Shown here one piece after another: positions 25,024-34,222 of a DNA stretch of 64,000 nt. This DNA comes from Gluconacetobacter asukensis (GTDB taxonomy: Bacteria > Pseudomonadota > Alphaproteobacteria > Acetobacterales > Acetobacteraceae): positions 62,001 to 126,000 of the forward strand of contig NZ_JABEQE010000001.1 of the NCBI RefSeq assembly GCF_014174375.1, given 5' to 3'. Position numbers and translations under genes: made by a program. Each line of letters opens with the position of its first letter. The first letter of the stretch is position 1. The notes below the pieces were generated by a model. The model did no database searches. It saw only the letters and a list, made by a program, of their open reading frames with translations, and was not told the DNA's origin.

Positions 25024-26667
25024 CTACTCCTGGTCGGATCGGCGCAATGGCGCGTGCAGGCGCGATCCCGCGCGCCGGATGGTCAGGATCAGGACCTGCT
25101 GGTCGGCCAGCGCCGCCATCCATGGCGCGGCGCCGGTGCCGGGATTGACGGGAAAGGCAGGAAAACAGGCCGGCGACAGAGACAGCCGCAGCCGTTCGCC
25201 CACATCCAGCGTGCAGCATGTCGCGCGCATCGCCACGCACCCGCGCCCGGGCGCCAACGTCGCGTAACCCTCGGCCAGCGGATAGGCGGCGCCCGACGGC
25301 GTAACGCGCGACAGCGTGGCCAGCAGGTCGAAGGACAATGCGTCGGTCTCGACCTCCACCGTCACCGAAACTGGCCCGGCCAGAAGCGCGGGCCGTTCGA
25401 ACGGCGCCGAGGTGAAGGTCAGCACATCCGACCGCGCATCCACCTGCGCCCGGTCCACCGGCCCCGGCGGCTGGCCGAACGCACCGCCGCACGGGCCCAC
25501 CGGGCGCCAGGGGTCCAGCGTCAGGCGCTCGGTCGCGGTTACCGCTTCTGTCTCCACCGCCATTTCGTCCAGTTCCAGGCCGCCATCGCGCATGTCGATC
25601 GCCGCCCGGCCCGTGCCACTGAGCGGCAGCGCAATCGTATCCTCGGGAAAGGACGGGAAATCGCGCCAGACCGCCGCACCCATGTCGAACAGGCACACAC
25701 CGCCATCGGGACCGGATGGCTGGTCCTTCAGCCAGCGATCGAACCAGGCGACCTGCTGCCGGTCGATATCGGTAACGGCGGCATCGCCGAAATCCAGGGC
25801 GCCGATCTTGCGATCCCACGGAAAATGCGCCCACGGCCCCACGACCAGGCGCGACGGCACTGCGCCCTCCAGCGCGCGATAGGCGGCCAGCGTCCCGGGC
25901 AGGTGGCTGTCATACCAGCCACCGACAAACAGGATCGCCGGCCTCGCCGCGACGATCCGTTCCAGCCGCGCGGCGGGCGAAATCAACCGCCAATAAGGAT
26001 CGTCCAGCGGCGTATCGCGCCAGCGCGCATAATGGCTGTAACGGGCCAGCAAGTCCTCATGCGCGGGAAAAGCCGGCCGCGCGCCGGAAAAGGACAGCGC
26101 CCGGCTGGCCGCGAACAAGGCGGCCTGCACGTCATGGTCGCCCGCCAGCCGCGCGGTCTCGGCGGCAAGCTGCGTCGCCCAGCCGACATTCCCCCGCAAC
26201 CCGAAGGCGCCGCCTTCATAGGCCCAATCTTCCGCCAGATCCCAACCGATCATGGCCGGCGCCAGCGCCCGCAGCGCAGGGCACCCCTCGCCCGCCGCCA
26301 GAAGCTGGTTGCTGCCCTGGAACGAGAAGCCGAACATGCCCACGCGGCCATTGCTGCCCGGCAGCGCCGCCGCCCAGGCCACGCTGTCGGCCCCATCCTC
26401 GGCCTCATGCACGAACAGGTCGAACCTGCCCTCGGACGCACCCCGGCCGCGCACGTCCTGAATCACGACGATATAGCCCTGCGCGGCATACCATTCGGGC
26501 GGCGCATAGCACAGCGAGGTGCCGATCCGCCGTCCATAGGCCTGGCGCATCAGCAGCACGGGAAACGGCCCCGGCGCATCGGGCTGCCAGATATCGGCCA
26601 CCAGACGGGTCCCGTCGCGCGTGCGCATCGCCTCCGTGCGCGGCTTCAATACCGAAAAGCCCGTCAT
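25024..26667 (-). CDS. CocE/NonD-family serine hydrolase (X-Pro dipeptidyl-peptidase S15 type)
   Basis: 547 residues. The open frame runs on upstream, but the ATG at 26667 overlaps the permease stop and gives the normal family start (MTGFSVLKPRTEAMRTRDG). An alpha/beta-hydrolase domain with nucleophile elbow GFSFQGS is followed by the jelly-roll C-terminal domain of the X-Pro peptidase family (about 320-540). Cocaine esterase, cephalosporin acylase and glutaryl acylases belong here; they hydrolyse esters or amides. It may release a heterocycle from an acylated carrier form (inference). Confidence 0.85.
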   Translation of the reverse strand: MTGFSVLKPRTEAMRTRDGTRLVADIWQPDAPGPFPVLLMRQAYGRRIGTSLCYAPPEWYAAQGYIVVIQDVRGRGASEGRFDLFVHEAEDGADSVAWAAALPGSNGRVGMFGFSFQGSNQLLAAGEGCPALRALAPAMIGWDLAEDWAYEGGAFGLRGNVGWATQLAAETARLAGDHDVQAALFAASRALSFSGARPAFPAHEDLLARYSHYARWRDTPLDDPYWRLISPAARLERIVAARPAILFVGGWYDSHLPGTLAAYRALEGAVPSRLVVGPWAHFPWDRKIGALDFGDAAVTDIDRQQVAWFDRWLKDQPSGPDGGVCLFDMGAAVWRDFPSFPEDTIALPLSGTGRAAIDMRDGGLELDEMAVETEAVTATERLTLDPWRPVGPCGGAFGQPPGPVDRAQVDARSDVLTFTSAPFERPALLAGPVSVTVEVETDALSFDLLATLSRVTPSGAAYPLAEGYATLAPGRGCVAMRATCCTLDVGERLRLSLSPACFPAFPVNPGTGAAPWMAALADQQVLILTIRRAGSRLHAPLRRSDQE

Positions 26668-27440
26668 CCCTGCGCCTGCCAGCGACGCAGGACCAGCCGT
26701 TGCAGGGCCGCCGTCGCGCCATACAGGACCAGCCCGGCGACGGTAATCAGTGCAAGTGCCGCGAACATGCGAGGAATATCCATCTGGAAACCGGATTGCA
26801 GGATCTCGTACGCCAGCCCGGCACTGCTGCCGCCGGTGCCGGCGACGAATTCCGCCACCACCGCGCCGACCAGGGCCAGCCCGCTGGAAATCCGCAGCCC
26901 GGCCATGAACATCGGCAGCGCACTGGGAATGCGCAGGCGCAGCAGCATCTGCAACCGCGACGCCTTGTGCATGCGAAAGAACGATTCCAGCCCCGGATCG
27001 ACGCTGCGCAATCCCTGAAGCGTGTTGGAGATGATGGGAAAGATCGCAATCAGCGTAGCACAGACCACCAGGGCGGGCATCGTGGCCTTGACCAGGATGA
27101 TGATCAGCGGCGCAATCGCCACGATCGGCGTCACCTGCATGATGATCACGTACGGCATCAGGCTGGTTTCGATCAGCCGGCTCTGCACCAGCAGAAACGC
27201 CGACAGCACCCCACCAGCCACCGAAATCGCCAGCGCCGCCATCGTCACCGCCAGCGTGCTGCGCAGCGCATGCAGCAGCGCCGGCCCGTTGGCGGCCAGC
27301 GACGCACCGATATCGGTCGGCGCCGGCATCAGATAGGGCGGAATATGCCACAGGCGGCACGCCGCCTGCCACGCCAGCAGGACCAGCACCCCAACGGCAA
27401 TGGGCGCGGCAACGGCAATCGCACGCGGTGACACTGTCAT
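26664..27440 (-). CDS. ABC transporter permease (SsuC/TauC/ThiX type)
   Basis: A 258-residue permease with about six membrane segments and the EAA-type loop in the second half (LRIPSALPMFMAGLRISSGLA). This size and sequence type goes with NMT1-like binding proteins. Start overlaps the ATPase stop (ATGA). It presumably serves all three binding proteins of the operon, since no other permease is encoded. Confidence 0.9.
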   Translation of the reverse strand: MTVSPRAIAVAAPIAVGVLVLLAWQAACRLWHIPPYLMPAPTDIGASLAANGPALLHALRSTLAVTMAALAISVAGGVLSAFLLVQSRLIETSLMPYVIIMQVTPIVAIAPLIIILVKATMPALVVCATLIAIFPIISNTLQGLRSVDPGLESFFRMHKASRLQMLLRLRIPSALPMFMAGLRISSGLALVGAVVAEFVAGTGGSSAGLAYEILQSGFQMDIPRMFAALALITVAGLVLYGATAALQRLVLRRWQAQG

Positions 27441-28264
27441 AGTCCATCCTCCCCGGCGCGGTGAGGCGAAACCTCGCTCAACAGCGCCGTCAGGTCGCGG
27501 CAGATCCGCGCAAAGGCATCGCTCATACGAAAGGCCTCGTCACGCGGCATGCCGGGATCAATGACGTATTCAGCATGAATCCGCCCCGGATCGGCCGCCA
27601 TGACGATAACGCGCGAGGACAGGAACGCAGCCTCGTAGAGCGAATGGGTGACGAAGATCGTGGTCAGCCCGTCGCGGGCGCACAGCCGCGCCATATCCTC
27701 GTCCAGGCGGTTGCGGGTAAACTCGTCCAGCGCGCCGAACGGCTCGTCCATCAGCAGCAGGTCCGGCCGCGTCACCAGCGCCCGCGCGATCGAGACACGC
27801 ATGCGCATCCCCCCCGAAAGCTGGGCGGGATAGCGCTTCGCCGCATGCTCCAGCCCCACCTGCCGCAGCGCCGGCATGATTCGTGCCTCGGCCTGGGCAC
27901 GCGGCACGCCGTCCAGGTCCAGCGGCAGGCGCACATTCGTCGCGACGTTCGACCACGGCATCAGGGTCGGGTCCTGAAAGACGAAGGACAGGCGCCGCCC
28001 CTCCCGCCCGATCGCCGAGAAATCCTCGCCCCACCAGCGGACGGCGCCGCCGCTGGGCTGGTGCAGATTGGCGATCAGCTTCAGCAGCGTGCTCTTGCCG
28101 CAGCCGGACGGCCCAATCAGGCTGACCAGCTCGCCCTGCCCCACGGCCAGGTCCAGCGGCGCCAGCCCGCGCACGCCATTGGGAAAAACCTTTTCCACGG
28201 ACTGAAGATGTATAGTCGGTGCGGGTGCGAGCATGGAAAGCAATTCCTCTCCGGCGCGTTTCAT
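27437..28264 (-). CDS. ABC transporter ATP-binding protein
   Basis: A 275-residue ATPase: Walker A GPSGCGKST, Q-loop FVFQDPTLMPW, signature LSGGMRMRVS, Walker B LLLMDEPFGALDE and switch His in VTHSLYEA. Closest in type to SsuB/TauB/ThiZ. The ATG at 28264 overlaps the stop of the first binding-protein gene. Confidence 0.92.
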   Translation of the reverse strand: MKRAGEELLSMLAPAPTIHLQSVEKVFPNGVRGLAPLDLAVGQGELVSLIGPSGCGKSTLLKLIANLHQPSGGAVRWWGEDFSAIGREGRRLSFVFQDPTLMPWSNVATNVRLPLDLDGVPRAQAEARIMPALRQVGLEHAAKRYPAQLSGGMRMRVSIARALVTRPDLLLMDEPFGALDEFTRNRLDEDMARLCARDGLTTIFVTHSLYEAAFLSSRVIVMAADPGRIHAEYVIDPGMPRDEAFRMSDAFARICRDLTALLSEVSPHRAGEDGL

Positions 28265-29274
28265 GCGGGCAGCGTGGCGGTCAGTTGCCTGACCAGGTCC
28301 AGCGTATAGGCCCCCTTCCAACGGCCGGTATCGGCGATGCCGGCCGTCTGGCAGACCATGGCACCAATCCGCCCCCATTGATGGTCGTCCATCGCCATCG
28401 CCAGCCCGCCCGCCGGCCCCATGCCATGGACGGCCCGCAACCGCGCCCGCGACCAGGCCAGATGATCGGCGGTGACATTCGGATTATCGGCATGGATCGC
28501 CGCATCCCCCGGCCGGGCGTCACCATGCAGATAGTCGATCCACCCCGCGGCCGACGCCCGCAGAAAACGCAGCAGCATGTCGGGCCGCTGCTCCAGCAGC
28601 CGGCGCGAGACCACGACCGCATTCGAATAGGACGGATAGCCGGCGTCGTCGAACAGCAGAAAACGGAAGGGAATGCCCTGGCGCTCCGCCGCATAGGGCT
28701 CCGAGGAAATAAAGGACTGGATCGCCATCGCCGGATCATGGACGAAAGGCTGCATATTGAACGTATAGACGCCCGCCTGCGCATCGCTGTAGCCGAACGT
28801 CCGGCGCAGCCATGGCCAGTAGGTCGCCCGCGCCTCGGTACTGATCAGGATCGGATGCCCCTTCAGCGCCGCCAGATCCGCAATGTCGGGATGGACCAGA
28901 AATCCCGTCATGCATTTCTGAAAGGTGGCGCCGATCGTCACTACCGGCAGGCCATTCAGCACCGCCGTCACCACCGCCTCGGGCTGGGCAATGATCAGGT
29001 CGCATTGCCCACCCAGCAGAAGCTGCATGGCATTGACCTGCGGCCCTCCCGACCGGATGGTCACGGCCAGCCCCTGCCTCTGGTAGCACCCGGTGGCGAC
29101 GGCACTGTAGAACCCGCCCAGCTCGGCCTGCGCATACCAGTTGGTGGCCAGCGTCAGCGGCTCGGCGGCCTCAGCGCGGCGCGCACCCGCCACGCCCATC
29201 GCGGCCATCCCGGCCAGCAGCGAACGCCGACCGATGAACCGTCCCCCCGGGGAATGCGATACGACAGAAGCCAT
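28261..29274 (-). CDS. ABC transporter substrate-binding protein, ThiY/NMT1-like (paralogue 3, first gene of operon)
   Basis: 337 residues from the ATG at 29274, which has GGAG five bases upstream; an ATG at 29298 is a weaker alternative. A twin-arginine leader (GRRSLLAGMAAMG) precedes the NWYAQAELGGFYSA signature. First gene of the minus-strand operon that runs to the Rieske oxygenase. Together with paralogues 1 and 2 it makes three binding proteins for one transporter. Confidence 0.88.
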   Translation of the reverse strand: MASVVSHSPGGRFIGRRSLLAGMAAMGVAGARRAEAAEPLTLATNWYAQAELGGFYSAVATGCYQRQGLAVTIRSGGPQVNAMQLLLGGQCDLIIAQPEAVVTAVLNGLPVVTIGATFQKCMTGFLVHPDIADLAALKGHPILISTEARATYWPWLRRTFGYSDAQAGVYTFNMQPFVHDPAMAIQSFISSEPYAAERQGIPFRFLLFDDAGYPSYSNAVVVSRRLLEQRPDMLLRFLRASAAGWIDYLHGDARPGDAAIHADNPNVTADHLAWSRARLRAVHGMGPAGGLAMAMDDHQWGRIGAMVCQTAGIADTGRWKGAYTLDLVRQLTATLPA

Positions 29275-29388
29275 AGACGCTCCACACTCCGTGACCATAT
29301 TGGCAGCGTAACGGAAGCGCGTGGAATTTTTACAGAGGCATTTTCAGGGCGCGCCGCTGCCTTTTCGGCAGCACTGCACGCAGTGCCC

Positions 29389-29469
29389 AGGAGCCTGTTT
29401 GGAAATGTGGGCTGGTGAGCGAGAGCGGCCCAAAGGGCCGCGCCAGCGCACACTTCCAAACAGCCTCCT
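29389..29469. repeat. short palindromic element, copy E
   Basis: An 81-bp short version of the dispersed palindrome: the outer arms AGGAGCCTGTTTGGAAATGTG... and its inverted partner at 29449-29469 match in 19 of 21 positions, and the inner part (GGGCTGGTGAGCGAGAGCGG) matches the right part of copies B and D. The central core is missing. It overlaps the stop of the DUF2165-like gene. Confidence 0.65.
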
Positions 29470-29989
29470 ACTCCTCCTGCATCACATAGATGCAGACCGC
29501 CAGCATGGTAATGAAGAAACGAAAGGCCGGCTGCTGGCCGTTCCAGGTCGGGGACTGCCACATCACGAACCACTCGCCACCAACCACCGAAAAACCGAAG
29601 AACCAGACCAGAAAGCCCAGCGCCGTGCCCAGCGGAACAAACCGCTTCGCCCGCGCGAAGGCAGCACCATCGCCCCGGAAGGCCCGCACCATCGCATAGG
29701 CAGCCACCGCAAACGCCACGCCAGTCGCAGCCTCGCCCACGATGATCAGCGCATAAAGCGCATGCCAGGCCCATTCGGCAGAAATCGCCCGCCACATCAG
29801 CCGATTGCCGGAAAAAGTCGTGTCCATGCTCAGAACATGCCGAACGAACAGGAAATTGGACCGATAGTCGGTCACGTTGTTGAACGCGACCAGCAGGCCG
29901 AAGACGGACAAGGCCGCAACCATGACGAGCTTCGCCGCCCGCGCCGGCCACGCATCTTCACGGGAATCGATCGGACGGGTCATTTTCAT
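29468..29989 (-). CDS. DUF2165-family small membrane protein
   Basis: A 173-residue integral membrane protein with four predicted helices; conserved features of the DUF2165 family include NNVTDYRSNFLFVRHVLSMDT and FFGFSVVGGEWFVMWQS. The start is placed at 29989 because residues encoded further upstream are basic and not family-like. Function unknown. It is separated from the ABC operon by 113 bp and a partial palindromic element. Confidence 0.75.
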   Translation of the reverse strand: MKMTRPIDSREDAWPARAAKLVMVAALSVFGLLVAFNNVTDYRSNFLFVRHVLSMDTTFSGNRLMWRAISAEWAWHALYALIIVGEAATGVAFAVAAYAMVRAFRGDGAAFARAKRFVPLGTALGFLVWFFGFSVVGGEWFVMWQSPTWNGQQPAFRFFITMLAVCIYVMQEE

Positions 29990-30206
29990 TCCATGACGAT
30001 CAGGGCGGAAACCCGCATTTACCGCGCGGAGGCGGCGATCGAGCAAGCGTCGTCGCGCGGCAAAAAAGGCAGCGCACGAGGCGCAATTTGATGCTTCATG
30101 TGCTGCACGGCCTGCCCCATCATAACGGATAGGAAAAGAAACGGTATCGACCCGACCAGGCGCGTCCCGCATTCATCCGGGGCCCGTCCGGGGATATGGA
30201 AGGACC

Positions 30207-31031
30207 ATGGGAATGACCGACACCCTGCCCCGCCACCGGTGGGAAGACATGGCTTCGCGCGATTTCCGCACGCTGACGCCGGCAACGGTCGCCGTGCTGC
30301 CGGTCGGCGCGATCGAACAGCACGGGCCGCATCTTCCCGTCTGCGTCGATAGCTGCATCAATGCCGGCCTGCTGTCCCTGGCGCTGGAACGCGCGCCCGC
30401 CAACCTGCCCATCACCGCACTACCGATCCAGACGGTCGGCAAGAGCGACGAGCACATCGCCTATCCCGGCACGCTGACCCTCTCGGCCGCCACGCTGACC
30501 GCGATCCTGCTGGAACTGGGCGCCAGCGTGCACCGCGCCGGCATCCGGCGGCTGATCCTGCTCAACTCGCATGGCGGACAGCCGCAGATCCTCGAAATCG
30601 TCGCGCGCGAACTGCGCCGCACGCACCAGATGTTCGTGGTCACCACAGCCTGGTGGGCCTTCGGCACGCCCGAGGGCATGTTCACGCCCGAGGAACGCCG
30701 TTTCGGCATCCATGGGGGCGATGCCGAAACCTCGATGATGCTGTTCCTGCGCCCCGACCTGGTCCATATGGACCGCGCGGCCCATTTCCGCCCGTGGTCG
30801 CAGGACATGACCGAGCAGTTCCGCTGGCTGGAACCGGAGGGCCGCATCGGCTTCGGCTGGCATGCGCAGGATCTGCATCCCGCCGGTGCGGCCGGCAATG
30901 CCGCCAACGCCACGGCGGAAAAGGGCCGGCAGATCGCGGACAAGCTGGTCGCCGGCTTCCTGGAACTGGTCGACGAAGTGTCGCGCTACCCGCTGGACCG
31001 GCTGCGCCCCGCCTCGGCCGATCTCGGCTGA
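30207..31031 (+). CDS. creatininase-family protein
   Basis: A 274-residue creatininase-fold protein. Zinc ligands of the family are seen in GAIEQHGPHLPV (Glu, His), CVDS (Asp), NSHGGQ (His) and HGGDAETSM (Glu). Members include creatinine amidohydrolase, 3-dehydro-scyllo-inosose hydrolase and MftE; the exact substrate cannot be fixed. It heads a three-gene plus-strand cluster with an FAD oxidoreductase and a CodA-like deaminase, which points to a cyclic amide or guanidine substrate. Confidence 0.87.
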   Translation: MGMTDTLPRHRWEDMASRDFRTLTPATVAVLPVGAIEQHGPHLPVCVDSCINAGLLSLALERAPANLPITALPIQTVGKSDEHIAYPGTLTLSAATLTAILLELGASVHRAGIRRLILLNSHGGQPQILEIVARELRRTHQMFVVTTAWWAFGTPEGMFTPEERRFGIHGGDAETSMMLFLRPDLVHMDRAAHFRPWSQDMTEQFRWLEPEGRIGFGWHAQDLHPAGAAGNAANATAEKGRQIADKLVAGFLELVDEVSRYPLDRLRPASADLG

Positions 31032-31049
31032 CCCGGCCAGGGATCGATC

Positions 31050-32420
31050 GTGCCCGCCGCCAATATGGGATTTCCCGACATGACGCAGCCCTTCCTTTCG
31101 CTTCTCGGCGATATCCCCACGGTCACCGATCCCGCGATCGTCCGGCGCAAAAGCCGCGATTTCTACTGGTACAGCCCCCTGCTGAAGACCCTGCTGGACG
31201 GGCTGCATGCCGACTGCCTGGTCGTCCCGCGCGACGAAGCCGACGTGCTGGCCGTCGCGCGCGCGGCCCGGCAGACCAGCACCTACCTGACGGCGCGCGG
31301 CGGCGGCACCGGCAATTACGGCCAGGCCGTGCCATTGCATGGCGGCGCGGTGGTGGACATGTCGGCCCTGGACCGGATCCTGTGGGTCCGCGACGGGGTG
31401 GTGCGGGTCCAGGCCGGGATGAACATGCTGGCGATGGACCGCGCCCTGCGGGAGCAGGGTTATGAGCTGCGCATGTTTCCCTCCACCAAGCGCACGGCGA
31501 CCATCGGCGGCTTCATCGCCGGCGGCTCGGGCGGCATCGGCTCGTTGGTCTGGGGCGGATTGCGCAATATCGGCAACGTGCTGGGCGCCCGGGTCGTGAC
31601 GCTGGAGGCCGAGCCCCGCGCCGTCGAACTGCGCGGCGAGGAAACACGCGCGATCAACCACGCCTACGGCACCACCGGCCTGATCACCGAACTGGAACTG
31701 CCGGTGGCGCCCTTCACCGACTGGCAGGACCTGGCCTTTTCATTCCCCACCCTGGCGATGGCCGCACGCTTCGCCCGCACCCTGGCCATGCAGAACGGCA
31801 TCGACAGGAAACTGGTCTCGCTGTCCGACGGCGGCCTGCTGGCCTATTTCGCCCCCCTGCGCGACATGGCCCCGGCGGGCCATTCCGTCGTCATCGCGAT
31901 GATCGCGCCATCGGGGCTGGAAGCCACGCGCGCGCTGGCCGATGCCCATGGCGGCGCCCTGGCCTATCACGCCAGCACCCGCGAGGCCGAGGACGATCCG
32001 GGACGCATTCCGCTCTACGAACTGACGTGGAACCACACGACCCTGCAGGTCCTGAAGAAGGACCGCACCTACACCTATCTCCAGGCCGCCTTCCCCCCGC
32101 GCGACACGCTGGCGCTGGTCGAGGAGATGGCCCGCCTGCTGCCCGACGAGATGATGACCCACCTGGAATTCATGCCGATGGACGGCGAAATCTCCTGCGC
32201 GGGCCTGCCGGTGATCCGCTTCACCTCGACCGAGCGGCTGAAGGAGATCATCGCCCTGTATGAACAGAACGGCATCCTGATTGCCAATCCCCATGTCTAT
32301 ACCATCGAGGATGGCGGCACCCACCGCGTCGTCTCGCCGGCGCTGGCGGCGGACAAATGGCGCTTCGACCCCGCCGGACTGCTCAATCCCGGCAAGATGC
32401 GCAGCTTCGCCCAGGGCTAG
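31050..32420 (+). CDS. FAD-binding (PCMH/VAO-type) oxidoreductase
   Basis: 456 residues from GTG 31050 (AGGGA six bases upstream); ATGs at 31065 and 31080 are alternatives and 31080 matches the start of the conserved region. The PCMH-type FAD domain covers about residues 45-230 (ARGGGTGNYGQAVPL, then MFPSTKRTATIGGFIAGGSGGIG). Related proteins are glycolate/D-lactate dehydrogenases and other flavin dehydrogenases. No covalent-flavin His is evident. Encoded 18 bp after the creatininase homologue and 3 bp before the deaminase. Confidence 0.82.
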   Translation: MPAANMGFPDMTQPFLSLLGDIPTVTDPAIVRRKSRDFYWYSPLLKTLLDGLHADCLVVPRDEADVLAVARAARQTSTYLTARGGGTGNYGQAVPLHGGAVVDMSALDRILWVRDGVVRVQAGMNMLAMDRALREQGYELRMFPSTKRTATIGGFIAGGSGGIGSLVWGGLRNIGNVLGARVVTLEAEPRAVELRGEETRAINHAYGTTGLITELELPVAPFTDWQDLAFSFPTLAMAARFARTLAMQNGIDRKLVSLSDGGLLAYFAPLRDMAPAGHSVVIAMIAPSGLEATRALADAHGGALAYHASTREAEDDPGRIPLYELTWNHTTLQVLKKDRTYTYLQAAFPPRDTLALVEEMARLLPDEMMTHLEFMPMDGEISCAGLPVIRFTSTERLKEIIALYEQNGILIANPHVYTIEDGGTHRVVSPALAADKWRFDPAGLLNPGKMRSFAQG

Positions 32421-32423
32421 CCG

Positions 32424-33737
32424 ATGGGCGAAACTCCCTCCCTGATCCGAGACGTGCGGATTCCGGACGACCTGCTGGCGGCGGCGCCCGACGGAGCGCA
32501 GCCGACAAACGGGCTGACGCGCTGCGACCTGCTGGTCGAACAGGGCCGTATCGGCGCCATCTTCGGCCACGGCACCGCGCCGGAGGGCCTGCCGGTCGCG
32601 CACGACCATGGCGGCCGCATCGTCCTGCCGCTGTTCGCCGACATCCACACCCATCTGGACAAGAGCTTCATCTGGGACCGCACCGCCAATCCCGACGGCA
32701 CCTTCGCCGGCGCCATCGCCGCCGTCACGCATGACCGGGAAGGGTTCTGGACCCCGGACGATGTCCGCCGGCGCATGATGTTCGCCCTGGAATGCGCCTG
32801 GGCCCACGGAACCGGCCTGCTGCGGACCCATCTCGATACGATCGGCAGCCATGGCGAGGCCGTCTGGCCCCTCTTTCGCGAGATCGCGGCCCAATGGCAG
32901 GGCCGGATCGCCTTGCAGGCGGTCGCATTGGTCATGGTCGAACGCTATCTCGAACCCGGAGCCGACGCCCTGGCCCGCACGGTCGCCGACACGCCGGGCG
33001 GCATGCTGGGCGCCGTCATCATGCAGGACAACGCAACCGACGAACGGCTGGACGCGCTGATCGGCCTGGCCGCCGACCATGGCTGCGACCTCGATCTGCA
33101 TGTGGACGAAAACGGCATCGCCCCCGGCACGGCGCTGGAACGGGTCGCCGACCGGGTAATGGCCGCGCGCTTTTCCGGCCGCGTCCTCTGCGGCCATTGC
33201 TGCAGCCTGGCGCGGCAGGATGACGCGGACCAGAAGCGGATCGTCGCGAAGGTCCGCGATGCCGGCATGGGAATCGTCAGCCTTCCCACCTGCAATCTCT
33301 ATCTGCAGGATCGCGGTGCGGGAAAGACCCCCCTGTGGCGCGGGGTCACGCTGGTGCAGGAACTGGCGGCCGCCGGCGTACCCGTCATGTTCGCCAGCGA
33401 CAATGTGCGCGATCCGTTCTTTCCCTATGGCGACTACGATATGCTGGACGTCTTCGCGCAGAGCGTCCGCATCGCCCAACTCGACGCCCCGCCCGGCGAC
33501 TGGCTGACCGCGGTGACCACCCGTCCGGCGGCCTGGATGGGCCACGACCTCACGATCCGCGCGAACGGACCGGCCGACCTGGTGCTGACCGACGCCCGAA
33601 CCCTCAACGAACTTCTCAGCCGCCCGAAATCGCCGCGCCGCGTGCTGCGCAATGGCGTCATGACCATGCCGACACCCCCGCCCTACGAAAAGATGGACGA
33701 ACTTCCCGGCATGCATCCCGTTTCGGTCATTTCATAG
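32424..33737 (+). CDS. amidohydrolase, cytosine deaminase (CodA)-like
   Basis: A 437-residue deaminase: metal ligands in DIHTHLDKSF (HxH), the CodA-type HVDENG segment, GHCCSL (His) and the SDNVRDPF Asp. CodA-type enzymes deaminate cytosine, isocytosine, creatinine or related ring amidines. Because it follows a creatininase-family gene, creatinine or a similar cyclic guanidine is a possible substrate (inference). Start codon ATG three bases after the FAD enzyme's stop. Confidence 0.85.
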   Translation: MGETPSLIRDVRIPDDLLAAAPDGAQPTNGLTRCDLLVEQGRIGAIFGHGTAPEGLPVAHDHGGRIVLPLFADIHTHLDKSFIWDRTANPDGTFAGAIAAVTHDREGFWTPDDVRRRMMFALECAWAHGTGLLRTHLDTIGSHGEAVWPLFREIAAQWQGRIALQAVALVMVERYLEPGADALARTVADTPGGMLGAVIMQDNATDERLDALIGLAADHGCDLDLHVDENGIAPGTALERVADRVMAARFSGRVLCGHCCSLARQDDADQKRIVAKVRDAGMGIVSLPTCNLYLQDRGAGKTPLWRGVTLVQELAAAGVPVMFASDNVRDPFFPYGDYDMLDVFAQSVRIAQLDAPPGDWLTAVTTRPAAWMGHDLTIRANGPADLVLTDARTLNELLSRPKSPRRVLRNGVMTMPTPPPYEKMDELPGMHPVSVIS

Positions 33738-34222
33738 AAAGCCAGACCGACGAAGGCCGGCGGCACGGCTCCCCCCACATTAATTGTATCGTTATCGAAA
33801 CATTAAACCCCAGCCGTCTGGCCTCCAGGGCGGATTATCCGCGTCCGTGTCACGCATACCCGGCCCCATCACCGGGCCAGCCCCATTCTCCTCGCCGGAC
33901 GGACAGCGGGCGCATAACGATTGACATCGTTTCAATAGATACAAAGCATCTCTTCACGTCACGGGGCACGATCTGGGCACGCTGGACAACGCCCCACCCG
34001 GCGCGCGCACCCCATCTCCCTCCCGGACCGACCGCCCGCCCTCCCCCCACGCCGGTTCGCGACAGGAGCGGATTTCTGTCCATACGATCAGAATCATGTT
34101 GCGGGTTCGAACAGACATGTCTACGGTTCGTAATGAATTCGGATGCGGGATCGACACAAGATTTCACGTCCGTCCGGCCAGGCCAGATGCCAGGCCCGCG
34201 ATGTTACGATTAGGAGACCTTC
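33738..34222. other. 485-bp intergenic region before a TonB receptor
   Basis: No gene recognised. The interval includes AT-richer patches (33780-33810 and 33915-33955) and a TTGACA at 33923 that could be a -35 element, but no convincing -10 at proper distance. No RutR-like box was found. A strong ribosome binding site (AGGAG, 34212-34216) precedes the receptor start. Confidence 0.5.

Noticed and set aside
24955-27018. 687-codon plus-strand frame opposite the CocE hydrolase and permease
   Set aside because: No domain or signal; explained by GC skew of codon third positions of the minus-strand genes.
28219-29418. 399-codon plus-strand frame opposite binding-protein paralogue 3
   Set aside because: Antisense shadow; its end even reads into the short palindrome.
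33915-33955. possible sigma-70 promoter (TTGACA at 33923)
   Set aside because: No -10 hexamer at 16-18 bp spacing; recorded only as part of the intergenic description.
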